Assembly: GCF_042661025.1 (NCBI RefSeq) | Contig: NZ_JBHSWH010000001.1 | Coordinates: 2,666,001-2,730,000, forward strand | Direction of reading: 5' to 3' | DNA from: Flexivirga alba | Lineage (GTDB): Bacteria; Actinomycetota; Actinomycetes; Actinomycetales; Dermatophilaceae | Length of the DNA stretch: 64,000 bases | In this document: one piece after another, positions 49,103 to 57,399 of the stretch | Layout: each line of letters begins with the position of its first letter | Position numbering within the stretch: the first letter of the stretch is position 1 | The notes under the pieces: generated by a model | Told to the model about the DNA's origin: nothing | The model's database searches: none | What the model saw: only the letters and a program-made list of their open reading frames with translations | Made by a program: the position numbers and the translations under genes

Positions 49103-50644
49103 CTATTCGGCGCTGACCAGACCGTGCCGCAACGCGAACATCGATGCGGCACCACGCGAGGACGTGCCGGTCTTGGCGTAAATGTGCTCCAAGTGGGCGG
49201 TGACCGTTCGCGGGCTGATCGTCAGTCGGCGGGCGATGTCCTTCGTGCTGAGACCGCGGACCAGCAGGGCGAGCACCTCGACCTCTCGTGTCGTGAGCGC
49301 AGCGACCTGCGGGACGCGTCGCGGGACTCGGTGGCCGGCCGCTTGCAGCACGGCCTCCACGGCGGCGGCATCGAGTCGACCCGCGCGGACCTCGGCCTGC
49401 AGAGCTGCCGCGCGATCCACCGGCAGCAGGGCGGCCCGCCCTGGCCGCTCCTCGGCCAACTCCTGATAGCAGTCGGCGGCGGCGAGCAACCGTGCCGGAC
49501 CGTCGAGTGACGTCGCGGAGAGCCCGCGAGGGTAACCGCTGCCGTCCAACCGCTCATGGGTCATCGACGCCAATCGTCCGATCTTCGCCAGCGTCGGCTG
49601 ACGCGACAGGACTCGCTCGGTCAGGTAGGGCACCGTGCGGACCCGCTCCCGCTCGCTCGCCGACCAGGGCGACACCTTGTTCCACACCGACGACGACACG
49701 CCAATGGCGCCGAGCCGGTGCACCAGACCTGCCTGCTTCACGAGGTCGGCGTCGACTGCCCCACTCGCCGCTGCGGCGCGATGGGCAAGAGCGCCCACGG
49801 CACGCGAATGTCCCAGGTACCAGGGCGATTTCAGGTCGGCGTAGTCCGCCAAGGTCTCCAGCGCGGACGTCAGCTCGGGGTCGGTCAGCGGGCGGTCCAG
49901 GGGAGCGCAACCGGCAATGACGACGGACCACGTATCGATGTCCTCGAGCCCGGCAAAGAGCTCGCCGGCGTGCTGCACGGCCAGGTCGACCAGCGCCGGA
50001 TCGAATTCACGGCCGCTTCCGGACCGCAGCGCCGACACAGCGGCCTCGACACCACCGGAGCGAACGAAAACCTCTGTGTCGTCAGCGATCTGGACCACCC
50101 GGATGGCGGGCTCGAGGCGATCGGCGGCAACTACGCCCGGGATCCCTTTGCCGTCCCACCGCTCGAATGCCTGTGCCAGCGACCGGCGCACCGCTTCGTG
50201 CATCCCGAAGCGATCGGCGATGTCGCCGGTCGTCTGGCAGTGCGTGGTGAAGGTGCCCATCGCGTCGCGGATACCGCCGATCATGAAGCGGCCGAGCATC
50301 GCCATACGTTGTGCGGGTGGGAGTCCTGAGCCGACGTGCGACAGCATGAAGGGCATCATCGTCAGCGGCCGTCGATCGACGCCATAACTGTCGGCACGTA
50401 TCTGCCGGTCGTCGCCGAACCACGTTGCCAACTCATGGGAGTCGGCGAGACATCCGACCCAGGCGAGCAGCGAGACGTAGAACGTGTCGGCCCGGACGTC
50501 GTCGTCGAATCCGGCCAGTTTTGCCAGCCGCGCCGCGATCACCGTCTGCCGCAGCACGTGCTCCTCCGGCAGGCCCATACCGAGGTCCGTCGCCAGCGAC
50601 ATCGACGCCAGTATCTCCGCGAGCCGGACCGGCTCATGCTTCAT
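49103..50644 (-). CDS. HD-GYP-like domain protein with C-terminal LuxR HTH
   Basis: 513 aa. Two HD-GYP-related halves are visible: the first has FERWDGKGIPG, the second LVHRLGAIGVSSSVWNK and THERLDGSGYPRGL. In the second the metal-binding HD is HR and the following Lys is Ala, so phosphodiesterase activity is doubtful. A LuxR HTH closes the protein (LTTREVEVLALLVRGLSTKDIARRLT, about 450-510). This suggests a ligand-sensing transcription regulator derived from a phosphohydrolase. The ATG at 50644 (MKHEPVRLAE) is used; upstream codons are repeat DNA. It is divergent from the dienelactone hydrolase. Confidence 0.85.
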   Translation of the reverse strand: MKHEPVRLAEILASMSLATDLGMGLPEEHVLRQTVIAARLAKLAGFDDDVRADTFYVSLLAWVGCLADSHELATWFGDDRQIRADSYGVDRRPLTMMPFMLSHVGSGLPPAQRMAMLGRFMIGGIRDAMGTFTTHCQTTGDIADRFGMHEAVRRSLAQAFERWDGKGIPGVVAADRLEPAIRVVQIADDTEVFVRSGGVEAAVSALRSGSGREFDPALVDLAVQHAGELFAGLEDIDTWSVVIAGCAPLDRPLTDPELTSALETLADYADLKSPWYLGHSRAVGALAHRAAAASGAVDADLVKQAGLVHRLGAIGVSSSVWNKVSPWSASERERVRTVPYLTERVLSRQPTLAKIGRLASMTHERLDGSGYPRGLSATSLDGPARLLAAADCYQELAEERPGRAALLPVDRAAALQAEVRAGRLDAAAVEAVLQAAGHRVPRRVPQVAALTTREVEVLALLVRGLSTKDIARRLTISPRTVTAHLEHIYAKTGTSSRGAASMFALRHGLVSAE

Positions 50645-50664
50645 TTCCGGGAGCGTACGCCGAC

Positions 50665-50775
50665 TTTGCTGGTCGAGTGCCGGGGAGCACAGCGGTGGGG
50701 GTGTCTCGAGGTCTTCTGTCTCGATACGCGGATTCCCCCGCTTCGCTCCATCCGCTACTCGACCAGCTTGGATGG
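50665..50775. repeat. REP-like repeat, two opposed copies
   Basis: TGGTCGAGTGCCGGGGAGC with GTGTCTCGAGGTC faces an inverse copy, CTCGATACGCGGATTCCC with CGCTACTCGACCAGCTTGG. The pair lies between the divergent HD/LuxR and hydrolase genes and so overlaps both promoter regions. Confidence 0.75.
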
Positions 50776-50789
50776 GGCAGACTGCAGTG

Positions 50790-51488
50790 ATGAGTGACCG
50801 GATCGACATACCCACTGCTGACGGCGCGATGCCTGCGCTGCGATTCCTGCCCGAGTCGGGCACCGGGCCGGGCATCGTGCTCTTCCAGGAGATCTTCGGA
50901 CTCACCGACTACATCCAGGCGCGTGCGGCCGATCTTGCAGCGCTCGGCTACGTCGTCATCGCACCCGAAATCTATTGGCGCCTGGACGATTCCGAGATCG
51001 ACTACAGCCGCGACGACGCCATGCAGCAGGCGATGGGTCTCATGCAGCAGCTCGACTGGCCGACCACGGTCGGTGACGGAGTTGCCACCGTTGTTGCTGC
51101 GCGCAACGACGAGCACATCCGCGGGGGTCTGGGCGTTCTCGGTTTCTGCTTCGGCGGTGGCCTGGCATTCAACGTCGCGGCGTCGACCGCCGTGGACGTG
51201 TTGGTCAGCTACTACGGCTCGGCGATCCCCGGACTGCTCGATTTCGCAGGCGACGTCACGGCACCGAGCCTGCACCACTTCGGGCTGGCCGACGACTTCA
51301 TCCCCGTCGATGTCGTCGAGCGGATCCACGCCGCGGTCGATCGCGAGGGAGTGCGGTTCGAGACGTATGACGGCGCCGGCCACGCGTTCGACAACCCGGA
51401 CCCGACGTTCCACCACGCCGAAGCGTCCGCCGCCGCCTGGCGCAACACCGTCGACTTCCTCGCCACAGAGTTCCCAGCGACCCGATAG
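50790..51488 (+). CDS. Dienelactone hydrolase family protein
   Basis: This 232-aa alpha/beta hydrolase has the Cys nucleophile C120 in GFCFGGG, the acid region GLADDFIPVD and catalytic His in YDGAGHAFDNPD. FQEIFGLTDYI near residue 35 supplies the conserved Glu. Members hydrolyse dienelactones in aromatic breakdown or act as general esterases; no aromatic-pathway genes adjoin, so the substrate is open. The ATG at 50790 lies just after repeat DNA. Confidence 0.9.
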   Translation: MSDRIDIPTADGAMPALRFLPESGTGPGIVLFQEIFGLTDYIQARAADLAALGYVVIAPEIYWRLDDSEIDYSRDDAMQQAMGLMQQLDWPTTVGDGVATVVAARNDEHIRGGLGVLGFCFGGGLAFNVAASTAVDVLVSYYGSAIPGLLDFAGDVTAPSLHHFGLADDFIPVDVVERIHAAVDREGVRFETYDGAGHAFDNPDPTFHHAEASAAAWRNTVDFLATEFPATR

Positions 51489-51520
51489 GCACCCTGCGGC
51501 AATGGACGGTCTCGCCCACA

Positions 51521-51536
51521 ACGCGTTACAACGCGT
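51521..51536. promoter_or_regulatory. Palindromic operator candidate
   Basis: ACGCGTTACAACGCGT is a perfect 7-2-7 palindrome in the 358-bp gap upstream of the DUF5994/desaturase pair. Its size and symmetry fit a TetR- or LacI-type site. Its regulator is not in the window by any visible link. The rest of the gap (51489-51846) has no gene. Confidence 0.4.
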
Positions 51537-51846
51537 ACTGTTGAAGGCGTAGGGACCGTTTCGCGCGGAGCCGATGTGAAGGTGTTCCGCCTGCCCTGCG
51601 ATGTTGAGGCTGGCTTGCACGTTCGGGCCGCAGATGGGATGTGGCCGAGATGCGCCAACCCCTCACCATGTATCCGTAGCGCCACGACTCGCGCACGTCC
51701 AACCGGCCCGGCATACAGCGCGGTCCGTGTCGATCCCGCAACCGCGGGGCCTGCAAATTTCCTACGAATGGCGACCAGGGACCTCCCGGCCGCCCGATCA
51801 CCGCAACTCGATTTCGGAGTTGTTCTCGCTCCCGAAGGGGGCAGTC

Positions 51847-52311
51847 ATGCTTGACACCGTCACCACGACCACCACACCAACCGCCGACAAGGCACCGACC
51901 AGGGTGCCCACCCGGTGGACCTTGTCCGCCAACAGGGGGACCGGGCCATCTGATGGGGCCTGGTGGCCGCAGAGCACGAACCTGGCGACCGAGCTGGCCG
52001 ACCTCGACGTCGCACTGAATGCCGTTCTCCACGAACGTATCGCGCACGCCACCTACGCAAAGGACATGTGGAAAGCGGGGCCGCGCAAGATCCACACGCC
52101 GCTCGGAATCACCAAGATCGGCTGGTTCAACAACGCCCGGTACCCGGAGAACATCGATCTGTCGCTGACCGGCTTCACCAACTTGGTGCTCACCGTCATA
52201 CCCTCCGGCACCGACGCCAAATTTGCAGCCATCGTGCTCGGTGACTACGGCGCCGAGCCTGCGCCCGTCATACCTGCGGCCAGCGCGCCTGGAGGGCAAC
52301 AAAATGACTGA
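51847..52311 (+). CDS. DUF5994 family protein
   Basis: This 154-aa protein has the family pattern DGAWWPQSTNLATELADLDVAL followed by RIHTPLG-like and W-rich strands (KIGWFNNARYPENIDL) and a C-terminal VIPSGTDAKFA. The family is restricted to actinobacteria and uncharacterised. The ATG at 51847 follows AAGGGGGCAG; an upstream frame to 51601 is not conserved. Its stop overlaps the desaturase start by 8 nt, so the two are translated together. Confidence 0.85.
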   Translation: MLDTVTTTTTPTADKAPTRVPTRWTLSANRGTGPSDGAWWPQSTNLATELADLDVALNAVLHERIAHATYAKDMWKAGPRKIHTPLGITKIGWFNNARYPENIDLSLTGFTNLVLTVIPSGTDAKFAAIVLGDYGAEPAPVIPAASAPGGQQND

Positions 52312-53389
52312 TCTGACATCGACCCGACAATCGCCACGGCCGCCGCCGACAATCGCCCGCACGGGTGGGTATGGCGCCCTGGCGCGCCAGATCCGCGCCG
52401 AAGGGTTGTTGCGTCCGCGACCGTGGACCTACGCCGGCTACGGGGCAATCTGCCTGCTGATCCTGGGATCGGCCGTCGCAGTGATGGCCACCCATCGCGA
52501 CTCGTGGTGGCTCCTTGCGCTGGCGCCGGTCCTGGCAGTGATCTCGACCCAGATCGGCTTCATCGGCCACGATGTCGGTCATTTGCAGGTCACGCGGAAT
52601 GCCGGCCGCAGTAGAGTCCTCGGCCTGGTGACCGCGAATCTGTTCAGCGGTCTGAGCTACGGCTGGTGGGTCCACAAGCACAATGCGCACCACGCGCACC
52701 CCAATGATCTGGAGACCGATCCGGACGTGCGGGGCGGCGTCCTGATCTGGGACATCACCCAGGGCACGTCGCGTCGCGGAGCAGCCGCCTGGTGGACGCG
52801 TCAGCAAGCGCTGTTCTTCTTTCCCTTGCTGGTGTTCGAGGCCCTGAATTTGCACATCGCCAGCGTCCGTGCGCTGTTTGCGCCGGGACTACGCCTGAGG
52901 CCCGTGGAGACAGTCCTGCTCGCGACTCATGTCATCGCCTACGTTCTGCTCCTCGCGCTCACCATGACGTGGCCGCAAGCGTTGCTGTTCGTCATCATTC
53001 ACAAGGGAATTCAAGGTCTCTACCTCGGTTGTTCCTTCGCGCCGAACCACAAGGGAATGCCGATTCTGGAAGGGGACGAAGCACGAGATCCGCTGCTGCG
53101 GCAGGTGCTCACCTCACGCAACGTGCGCGGCGGACCGGTGACCGACGCCATTCTCGGCGGGCTCAACTACCAGATCGAGCACCACCTGTTCCCGAGCATG
53201 CCGCGTGCGAACCTGCGGCACGCGCAGCCGATCGTGCGCGAGTTCTGCGCGGACCACCAGATCCCTTACCTCGAGTGCTCGGCCGTTGCGTCATACAGGG
53301 CAGCGATCACCCACATGCACCGCGTCGGAGCGGGGCTGCCCCGGGCGGCGACTGAGCAGGTTCGCCAGTCAGGCCGCACAGTTGCGTGA
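52304..53389 (+). CDS. Membrane fatty-acid desaturase (acyl-lipid type)
   Basis: 361 aa with all three His boxes: HDVGH (89-93), HNAHH (126-130) and QIEHH (290-294) before LFPSMPRANL. Four or more membrane helices lie between. It should introduce a cis double bond in membrane acyl chains using a di-iron centre, oxygen and reduced ferredoxin or cytochrome. QxxHH is the front-end/omega type. GGAGGG precedes the ATG inside the DUF5994 gene. No ferredoxin or reductase gene adjoins. A cold or stress role is only suggested by the family. Confidence 0.92.
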   Translation: MTDLTSTRQSPRPPPTIARTGGYGALARQIRAEGLLRPRPWTYAGYGAICLLILGSAVAVMATHRDSWWLLALAPVLAVISTQIGFIGHDVGHLQVTRNAGRSRVLGLVTANLFSGLSYGWWVHKHNAHHAHPNDLETDPDVRGGVLIWDITQGTSRRGAAAWWTRQQALFFFPLLVFEALNLHIASVRALFAPGLRLRPVETVLLATHVIAYVLLLALTMTWPQALLFVIIHKGIQGLYLGCSFAPNHKGMPILEGDEARDPLLRQVLTSRNVRGGPVTDAILGGLNYQIEHHLFPSMPRANLRHAQPIVREFCADHQIPYLECSAVASYRAAITHMHRVGAGLPRAATEQVRQSGRTVA

Positions 53390-53401
53390 AACGATCGCGG
53401 T

Positions 53402-53761
53402 ATGACGTCCCGCTGGTCTCTCGCGTCCCGAAACTCCGTGCTGAGCATCGGCTCGGCGGAGTCCGTCTGCTCGATCGGGTCAGTCGGGTCCGCCTTCTCG
53501 ATCGGCTCGGTCGGTTCATTCGCCTCATTGGGATCGTTTGGCTCCGTGATGGCGATGTTCTCGACCGGCTCCTTCCAGAGCAACACTGCGGTGCTGTCGG
53601 CGCAGTCGGATCGATCGTTCCTGTCCTGGCGCTCCGGCGGCTCGATCCGAGCGTCATACGCACAAGGCGAGGGCGGGCCCGTTGTCCCGCTGGTCGTCAC
53701 GGTCGTCGGTGGCGGAGCCGTCGCGGCGTTGCTGTGGAAGATCGGCTCTCGGCGCGCCTGA
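53402..53761 (+). CDS. Serine tripeptide-repeat (S-x-x) protein with C-terminal membrane helix
   Basis: In this 119-aa protein serine occupies nearly every third position from residue 3 to 81 (only 51 and 63 are Ala), e.g. SIGSVGSAFSIGSVGS. Intervening residues are mostly small or hydrophobic, becoming more polar after 60. A short spacer is followed by one membrane helix (VPLVVTVVGGGAVAALLW) and a basic tail KIGSRRA. No signal peptide precedes the repeats. The regular period suggests a thin beta-solenoid or polyproline-II-like rod with a serine face. It follows the desaturase by 12 nt. I have seen similar serine-ladder hypotheticals in actinobacteria but no function. Confidence 0.75.
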   Translation: MTSRWSLASRNSVLSIGSAESVCSIGSVGSAFSIGSVGSFASLGSFGSVMAMFSTGSFQSNTAVLSAQSDRSFLSWRSGGSIRASYAQGEGGPVVPLVVTVVGGGAVAALLWKIGSRRA

Positions 53762-53890
53762 CCCGCGCTGTATGACGATTCGGTTTCGTTTCCCTGTGAG
53801 TGGCGCGCCAGGTTCGTCGATGTCTGCCGCCGGCGATCTACCCTGATGGCTGCTCGAATGCTCGTGAGGGGGTCTCGTGAGGGGTATGAC

Positions 53891-55114
53891 GTGTCCGATG
53901 GACTGACGCGACGTGTGGCGATGGGTGGCGCGCTCGCCACGGCGGTGCTGGCCGGTGCGGCGGCATGCGGCGACGGCCAGAAGGGCGCGGGCCAGCCTGC
54001 CGCGTCGAAGCCGGCCGAGAGCACCCCATCGGCCACGACGACGCCCCCGGCGAAACCGGCGACGGTCACCGTTGCCGGCCTCGAGAGCGGAGCGGTGCCG
54101 TTCGGTGCGCCGCTCGCATTGACCGCGTCCGCGCGGCTACGGTCAATGACCGTGCAGGACAGCGACGGTCAGCTGGTCAGCGGACAGCTCGCGAAGGACG
54201 GCACCTCCTGGGCCAGCATCGGGCCGATCGGCCCGGGCGCTTCCTGGTCCTGGACGGCGATCACCTCCGCCGGCGCGTCCAGCCACGGCACCGTTGCCTC
54301 AACCAGCGCCACCAGCACCGTGCGCGCAACCGCGAACATCGGTGTCGACATGACTGTCGGCATCGCCGCGCCGATCGTGGTCAACTTCAGCGCGAAGGTG
54401 ACCGACCAGGCCGCGGTCGAGAAGAACTTGCAAGTCCTGATGCGCCCGGTCGGCTCGACCGGTGCCTGGAAGCCGGCGCTCGGTTCATGGGCCTGGCTGC
54501 CCGACAACGCGCCCAACTCCACGGTCCACTTCCGCACCAAGCAGTATTGGCCGGCGCACACCGAGGTCCACGTCATCCTGCCGCTCGCCCACCTCGACTG
54601 GGGTGGCGGCATCACCGGAGTGCAGGATCTGGATTGGCACTTCACGATCGGGCGCTCGCAAATCGTCATCGCGGACGCGCGTAAGCACAACATCGTGATC
54701 TACCGCGACGGCGCCAAGGTGGCGACGTACCCCGCGTCATACGGGCTGAATTCGGACCCGATCCGCAACACCCGCAGCGGTATCAACATCGTGACGGACA
54801 AGCAGCAGACCGTCGAGATGAAGTCGACGCTGTTCCACTACGACGAGATCGAGCACTGGGCCGTGCGCTTCAACAACAACGGCCAGTTCATCCACGCCAA
54901 CCCGGATACCGTTGCGCAGCAAGGCAAGACGAACGTCTCGCACGGCTGCATCAACCTGTCGACGGCAAATGGCAAGGCCTATTACCAAACCGCGATCTAC
55001 GGTGACCCGGTCGACGTGCGCGGGACGAAGGTCAAGCTCGCCGACGAGCGCACCGAGCTCTACGACTGGGCGCTGTCGTGGAAGCAGTGGACGGCGCTGT
55101 CGGCCCTGCGCTGA
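53891..55114 (+). CDS. L,D-transpeptidase lipoprotein
   Basis: This 407-aa enzyme makes 3-3 crosslinks in peptidoglycan. The lipoprotein signal has lipobox LAGAAAC with C26, followed by a Pro/Thr linker and two Ig-like domains. The YkuD catalytic domain ends with FIHANPDTV and SHGCINLS, nucleophile C353. Order and length match mycobacterial Ldt enzymes. The GTG at 53891 (VSDGLTRRVAMGG) is preferred because GAGGGG lies upstream and it leaves a normal signal peptide; the frame extends to 53846. Confidence 0.93.
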   Translation: MSDGLTRRVAMGGALATAVLAGAAACGDGQKGAGQPAASKPAESTPSATTTPPAKPATVTVAGLESGAVPFGAPLALTASARLRSMTVQDSDGQLVSGQLAKDGTSWASIGPIGPGASWSWTAITSAGASSHGTVASTSATSTVRATANIGVDMTVGIAAPIVVNFSAKVTDQAAVEKNLQVLMRPVGSTGAWKPALGSWAWLPDNAPNSTVHFRTKQYWPAHTEVHVILPLAHLDWGGGITGVQDLDWHFTIGRSQIVIADARKHNIVIYRDGAKVATYPASYGLNSDPIRNTRSGINIVTDKQQTVEMKSTLFHYDEIEHWAVRFNNNGQFIHANPDTVAQQGKTNVSHGCINLSTANGKAYYQTAIYGDPVDVRGTKVKLADERTELYDWALSWKQWTALSALR

Positions 55115-55127
55115 CGGGCATCCGCCA

Positions 55128-55553
55128 TCAGTCGGGATTTTTGCTGGTGGACAGGACGCTGCCTTGGGCGATGGCGCACAGCCGCTCCGAACCGTCCGGT
55201 TCGTGTAACACGATCTCGGCAGTCGCCGCTGCCAGTCGCGAATTGTGGTGCTGCACAGTGGCGCTCGCGCGCAGGATGCCCTCGCGGGCACCTTGCAAAT
55301 AGCTGATCGTGAAGCCACCGGTGACGACGCTCGGGCCGAGCACGGTGCCGCAGGCGAAGGTGAGCACGTTGTCCGCCAAGTAGGACAGCACGCCGCCATG
55401 GACCAGGCCGAACTGCTGCCGGTGACGTTCTTCGACGGTGAGCTCGAGCGTGGCGTGACCGTCCTCGAACGCCGTCAGCTGAGCCTCGACAAGCTGATTG
55501 AAGGGCTGGGCGTCGAGCACCTGTTGGGCGAAGGCGAGGGAGTCGTTCGGCAT
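55128..55553 (-). CDS. PaaI-type hotdog thioesterase
   Basis: This 141-aa acyl-CoA thioesterase fold protein has the PaaI pattern FGLVHGGVLSYLADNVLTFA, with conserved His-Gly-Gly and the helix Asp, and closing strands RASATVQHHNSRLAAATAEIVL. Probable substrates are aryl- or medium-chain acyl-CoAs. It is divergent from a TetR gene, and two palindromes in the 54-bp gap would let that repressor control both. Confidence 0.88.
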   Translation of the reverse strand: MPNDSLAFAQQVLDAQPFNQLVEAQLTAFEDGHATLELTVEERHRQQFGLVHGGVLSYLADNVLTFACGTVLGPSVVTGGFTISYLQGAREGILRASATVQHHNSRLAAATAEIVLHEPDGSERLCAIAQGSVLSTSKNPD

Positions 55554-55564
55554 ACCCGTGATTC

Positions 55565-55603
55565 TAGAGATTGCTCTCTATAAGTGCTAGAGGATATTCT
55601 CCA
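55565..55603. promoter_or_regulatory. Two tandem TetR-type operators
   Basis: TAGAGATTGCTCTCTA (55565-55580) is a perfect 6-4-6 palindrome. TAGAGGATATTCTCCA (55588-55603) is a close second copy, centres 23 bp apart. They fill the gap between the divergent thioesterase and TetR starts, so the TetR product probably represses both genes. Confidence 0.65.
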
Positions 55604-55607
55604 GAAC

Positions 55608-56189
55608 ATGGGGCGCTCACCGACATACAGTGTTGACGGGATGCTCGTCGCGGCCGCGAAACTCTTTGCCAGTGACGGGATTCGGGCCGTCACGATGACC
55701 GCCGTCGCGAGTGAGCTCGGAGCGCCGAGCGGTTCGATCTATCACCGCTTCCCGGACCGCGCGTCCTTGCTCGCGGCATTGTGGTTGCGGACGGCGCACG
55801 ACTTCGAGGCCGGCTTTCTCGAGGTCCTCGGCGAGAAGGTGACGACCGAGTCGGCGATCGACGCCGCGGTGTGGTGCGTCGACTGGTGCCGCGCGAATCC
55901 GGCGCAGGCAGCCGTTCTGCAAGCCGGCCACCGGGCTTTCGGATCGGACGCCTGGCCGCCCGCCGATCGTGAGCTGCTCACTGCCGCGGATGCGTTGCGG
56001 GACAAGCAGATCCAGTCGGCGGTGCGCACCGTCGCGAAGAGCAGCGGCCGGCCCGGCGATGAGGTGGCCTTCGCGATGTTCGAGCTACCGATCGCTGTTG
56101 TCCGGTCGTATCTCAACGAGGGCAAGCCGGTGCCGGCCAGGGCAGCAGATCGCGTACGCCGGCTGGCGACCAGACTTCTGCGCGACTGA
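55608..56189 (+). CDS. TetR/AcrR-family transcriptional repressor
   Basis: This 193-aa regulator has an N-terminal TetR HTH (GMLVAAAKLFASDGIRAVTMTAVASELGAPSGSIYHRFPDRASLL, residues 12-55) and a helical ligand domain. The ATG at 55608 (MGRSPTYSVDG) is chosen over a GTG at 55584, because the earlier start would place the operators inside the coding region. It is divergent from the thioesterase. The inducer may be an acyl-CoA or similar lipid, by analogy with its neighbour only. Confidence 0.9.
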   Translation: MGRSPTYSVDGMLVAAAKLFASDGIRAVTMTAVASELGAPSGSIYHRFPDRASLLAALWLRTAHDFEAGFLEVLGEKVTTESAIDAAVWCVDWCRANPAQAAVLQAGHRAFGSDAWPPADRELLTAADALRDKQIQSAVRTVAKSSGRPGDEVAFAMFELPIAVVRSYLNEGKPVPARAADRVRRLATRLLRD

Positions 56190-56257
56190 CTGATCGCTTC
56201 CATGAAAACGCCATTGCGGACGATGTTGTCCTACGTCTTCGCTACCGTCGGGGCACC

Positions 56258-57399
56258 ATGAACACCAACCTCCCCAACGCGGATGTCGCGGCCGCCATAC
56301 GACAGTACGGCGCGAGCGTGCGAACGAGCCTGCACGGCGACGAGACGAGCGCAGTGTCGTATGCCGGGCTGTGGCTCCTGCTGGCGAGTCTCGCCCCGGT
56401 GGTCACCGACGGTGCCGCGTTTCGCAACGTTCTGGGGCTCACTCCTTCGGAAGCGAAGTCGGCTGCGACACAACTGCTTGACGAGCCGCACCCGACTGTC
56501 GCGACCGCGCTGGGTGCGTGGCTGCGTCAGGATGTCGTCCTCTCCGGGGATCTCCCTGTTGTGGTGACGAAGCTCCCCACGAAGGAAGCACTTGACGAGT
56601 GGGCGCAGCGGGAGACGAGAGGCGTGGTCCGGACGTTTCCTCTCGACATCGACCAGGACACGATGCTCATCCTCGCGTCCGCGTTGGTGCTGACGCCGCG
56701 GTGGAGCGCGCGCGTGAGCCGGGATGATGACGACGACATGCTCGTGCTCGCCGGGGGCTGCAGGCTGTGGTCGACACGTCGGTCGGGCTGGTAGCGGTCG
56801 CTCGACCCGACACCGACGACGAAGTGGATGTCATTAGTGTTATCGCAGCTCCGGACGTTGCCCCTGCGGACGTGTGGCTCGCTGTTGACGAAGTTGTTGC
56901 CACTCTCGACGACGGGGGCCTGCGCAACAACTCCTTCCCGGACCGACTGCCTGCTGATGCGGTCGAGCGCGGCCATGCGTGGACTTCTCACGAGACCATG
57001 CGTGAGTTCTGGGGAGACGTGCCCGCCGAAGGATCGCACGTATGGGAAGCCAGATTGCCCGAATGGTCGGTCTCCGACACACATGACCTCGACGCGGCGC
57101 CGGGGGTCGGCCTGGTGGCGCAGCCAATCCAGGCGATCCTTCCGGAGCGCTCCGATCTCAGCTGCCGCCAGAACGTCTCCGCGACGTACGACGATGAGGG
57201 GTTCAGCGCTGCCGCGGTGACCGCGTTGGGCATCGTCGGCAACGCTTTGCCGAGACCGGAGTTTCGCACGATCCGGGAGGTGGTCCTCACGTTTGACCGG
57301 CCCCACGCCGTCATCGCCATTGCTCGCGGAGGAGCCTGGGACCGGATCCCGTTGTTCCAGGCGTGGGTCGACCCCAAGGAGAGGACTGTCGATGAGTGA
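56258..57399 (+). pseudogene. Serpin-like protein, one-base frameshift mid-gene
   Basis: Two frames make one protein of about 380 aa when one G is added to the five-G run at 56753-56757, which joins MLVLAGG to LQAVVDTSVGLVAV. The first half has helices and ETRGVVRTFPLDIDQDTMLILASALVLTPRW, reminiscent of the serpin shutter region. The C-terminus has PHAVIAIARGGAWDRIPLFQAWV, like serpin strands near the end. The overall assignment to serpins is tentative. The stop overlaps the uracil-DNA glycosylase start by 8 nt, so the two are co-translated. Confidence 0.7.

Noticed and set aside
53266..54069. Minus-strand frame with a DPxE-type repeat opposite the S-x-x protein
   Set aside because: Its apparent repeat is only the complement of the 9-bp serine periodicity, and it crosses the ends of both flanking genes.
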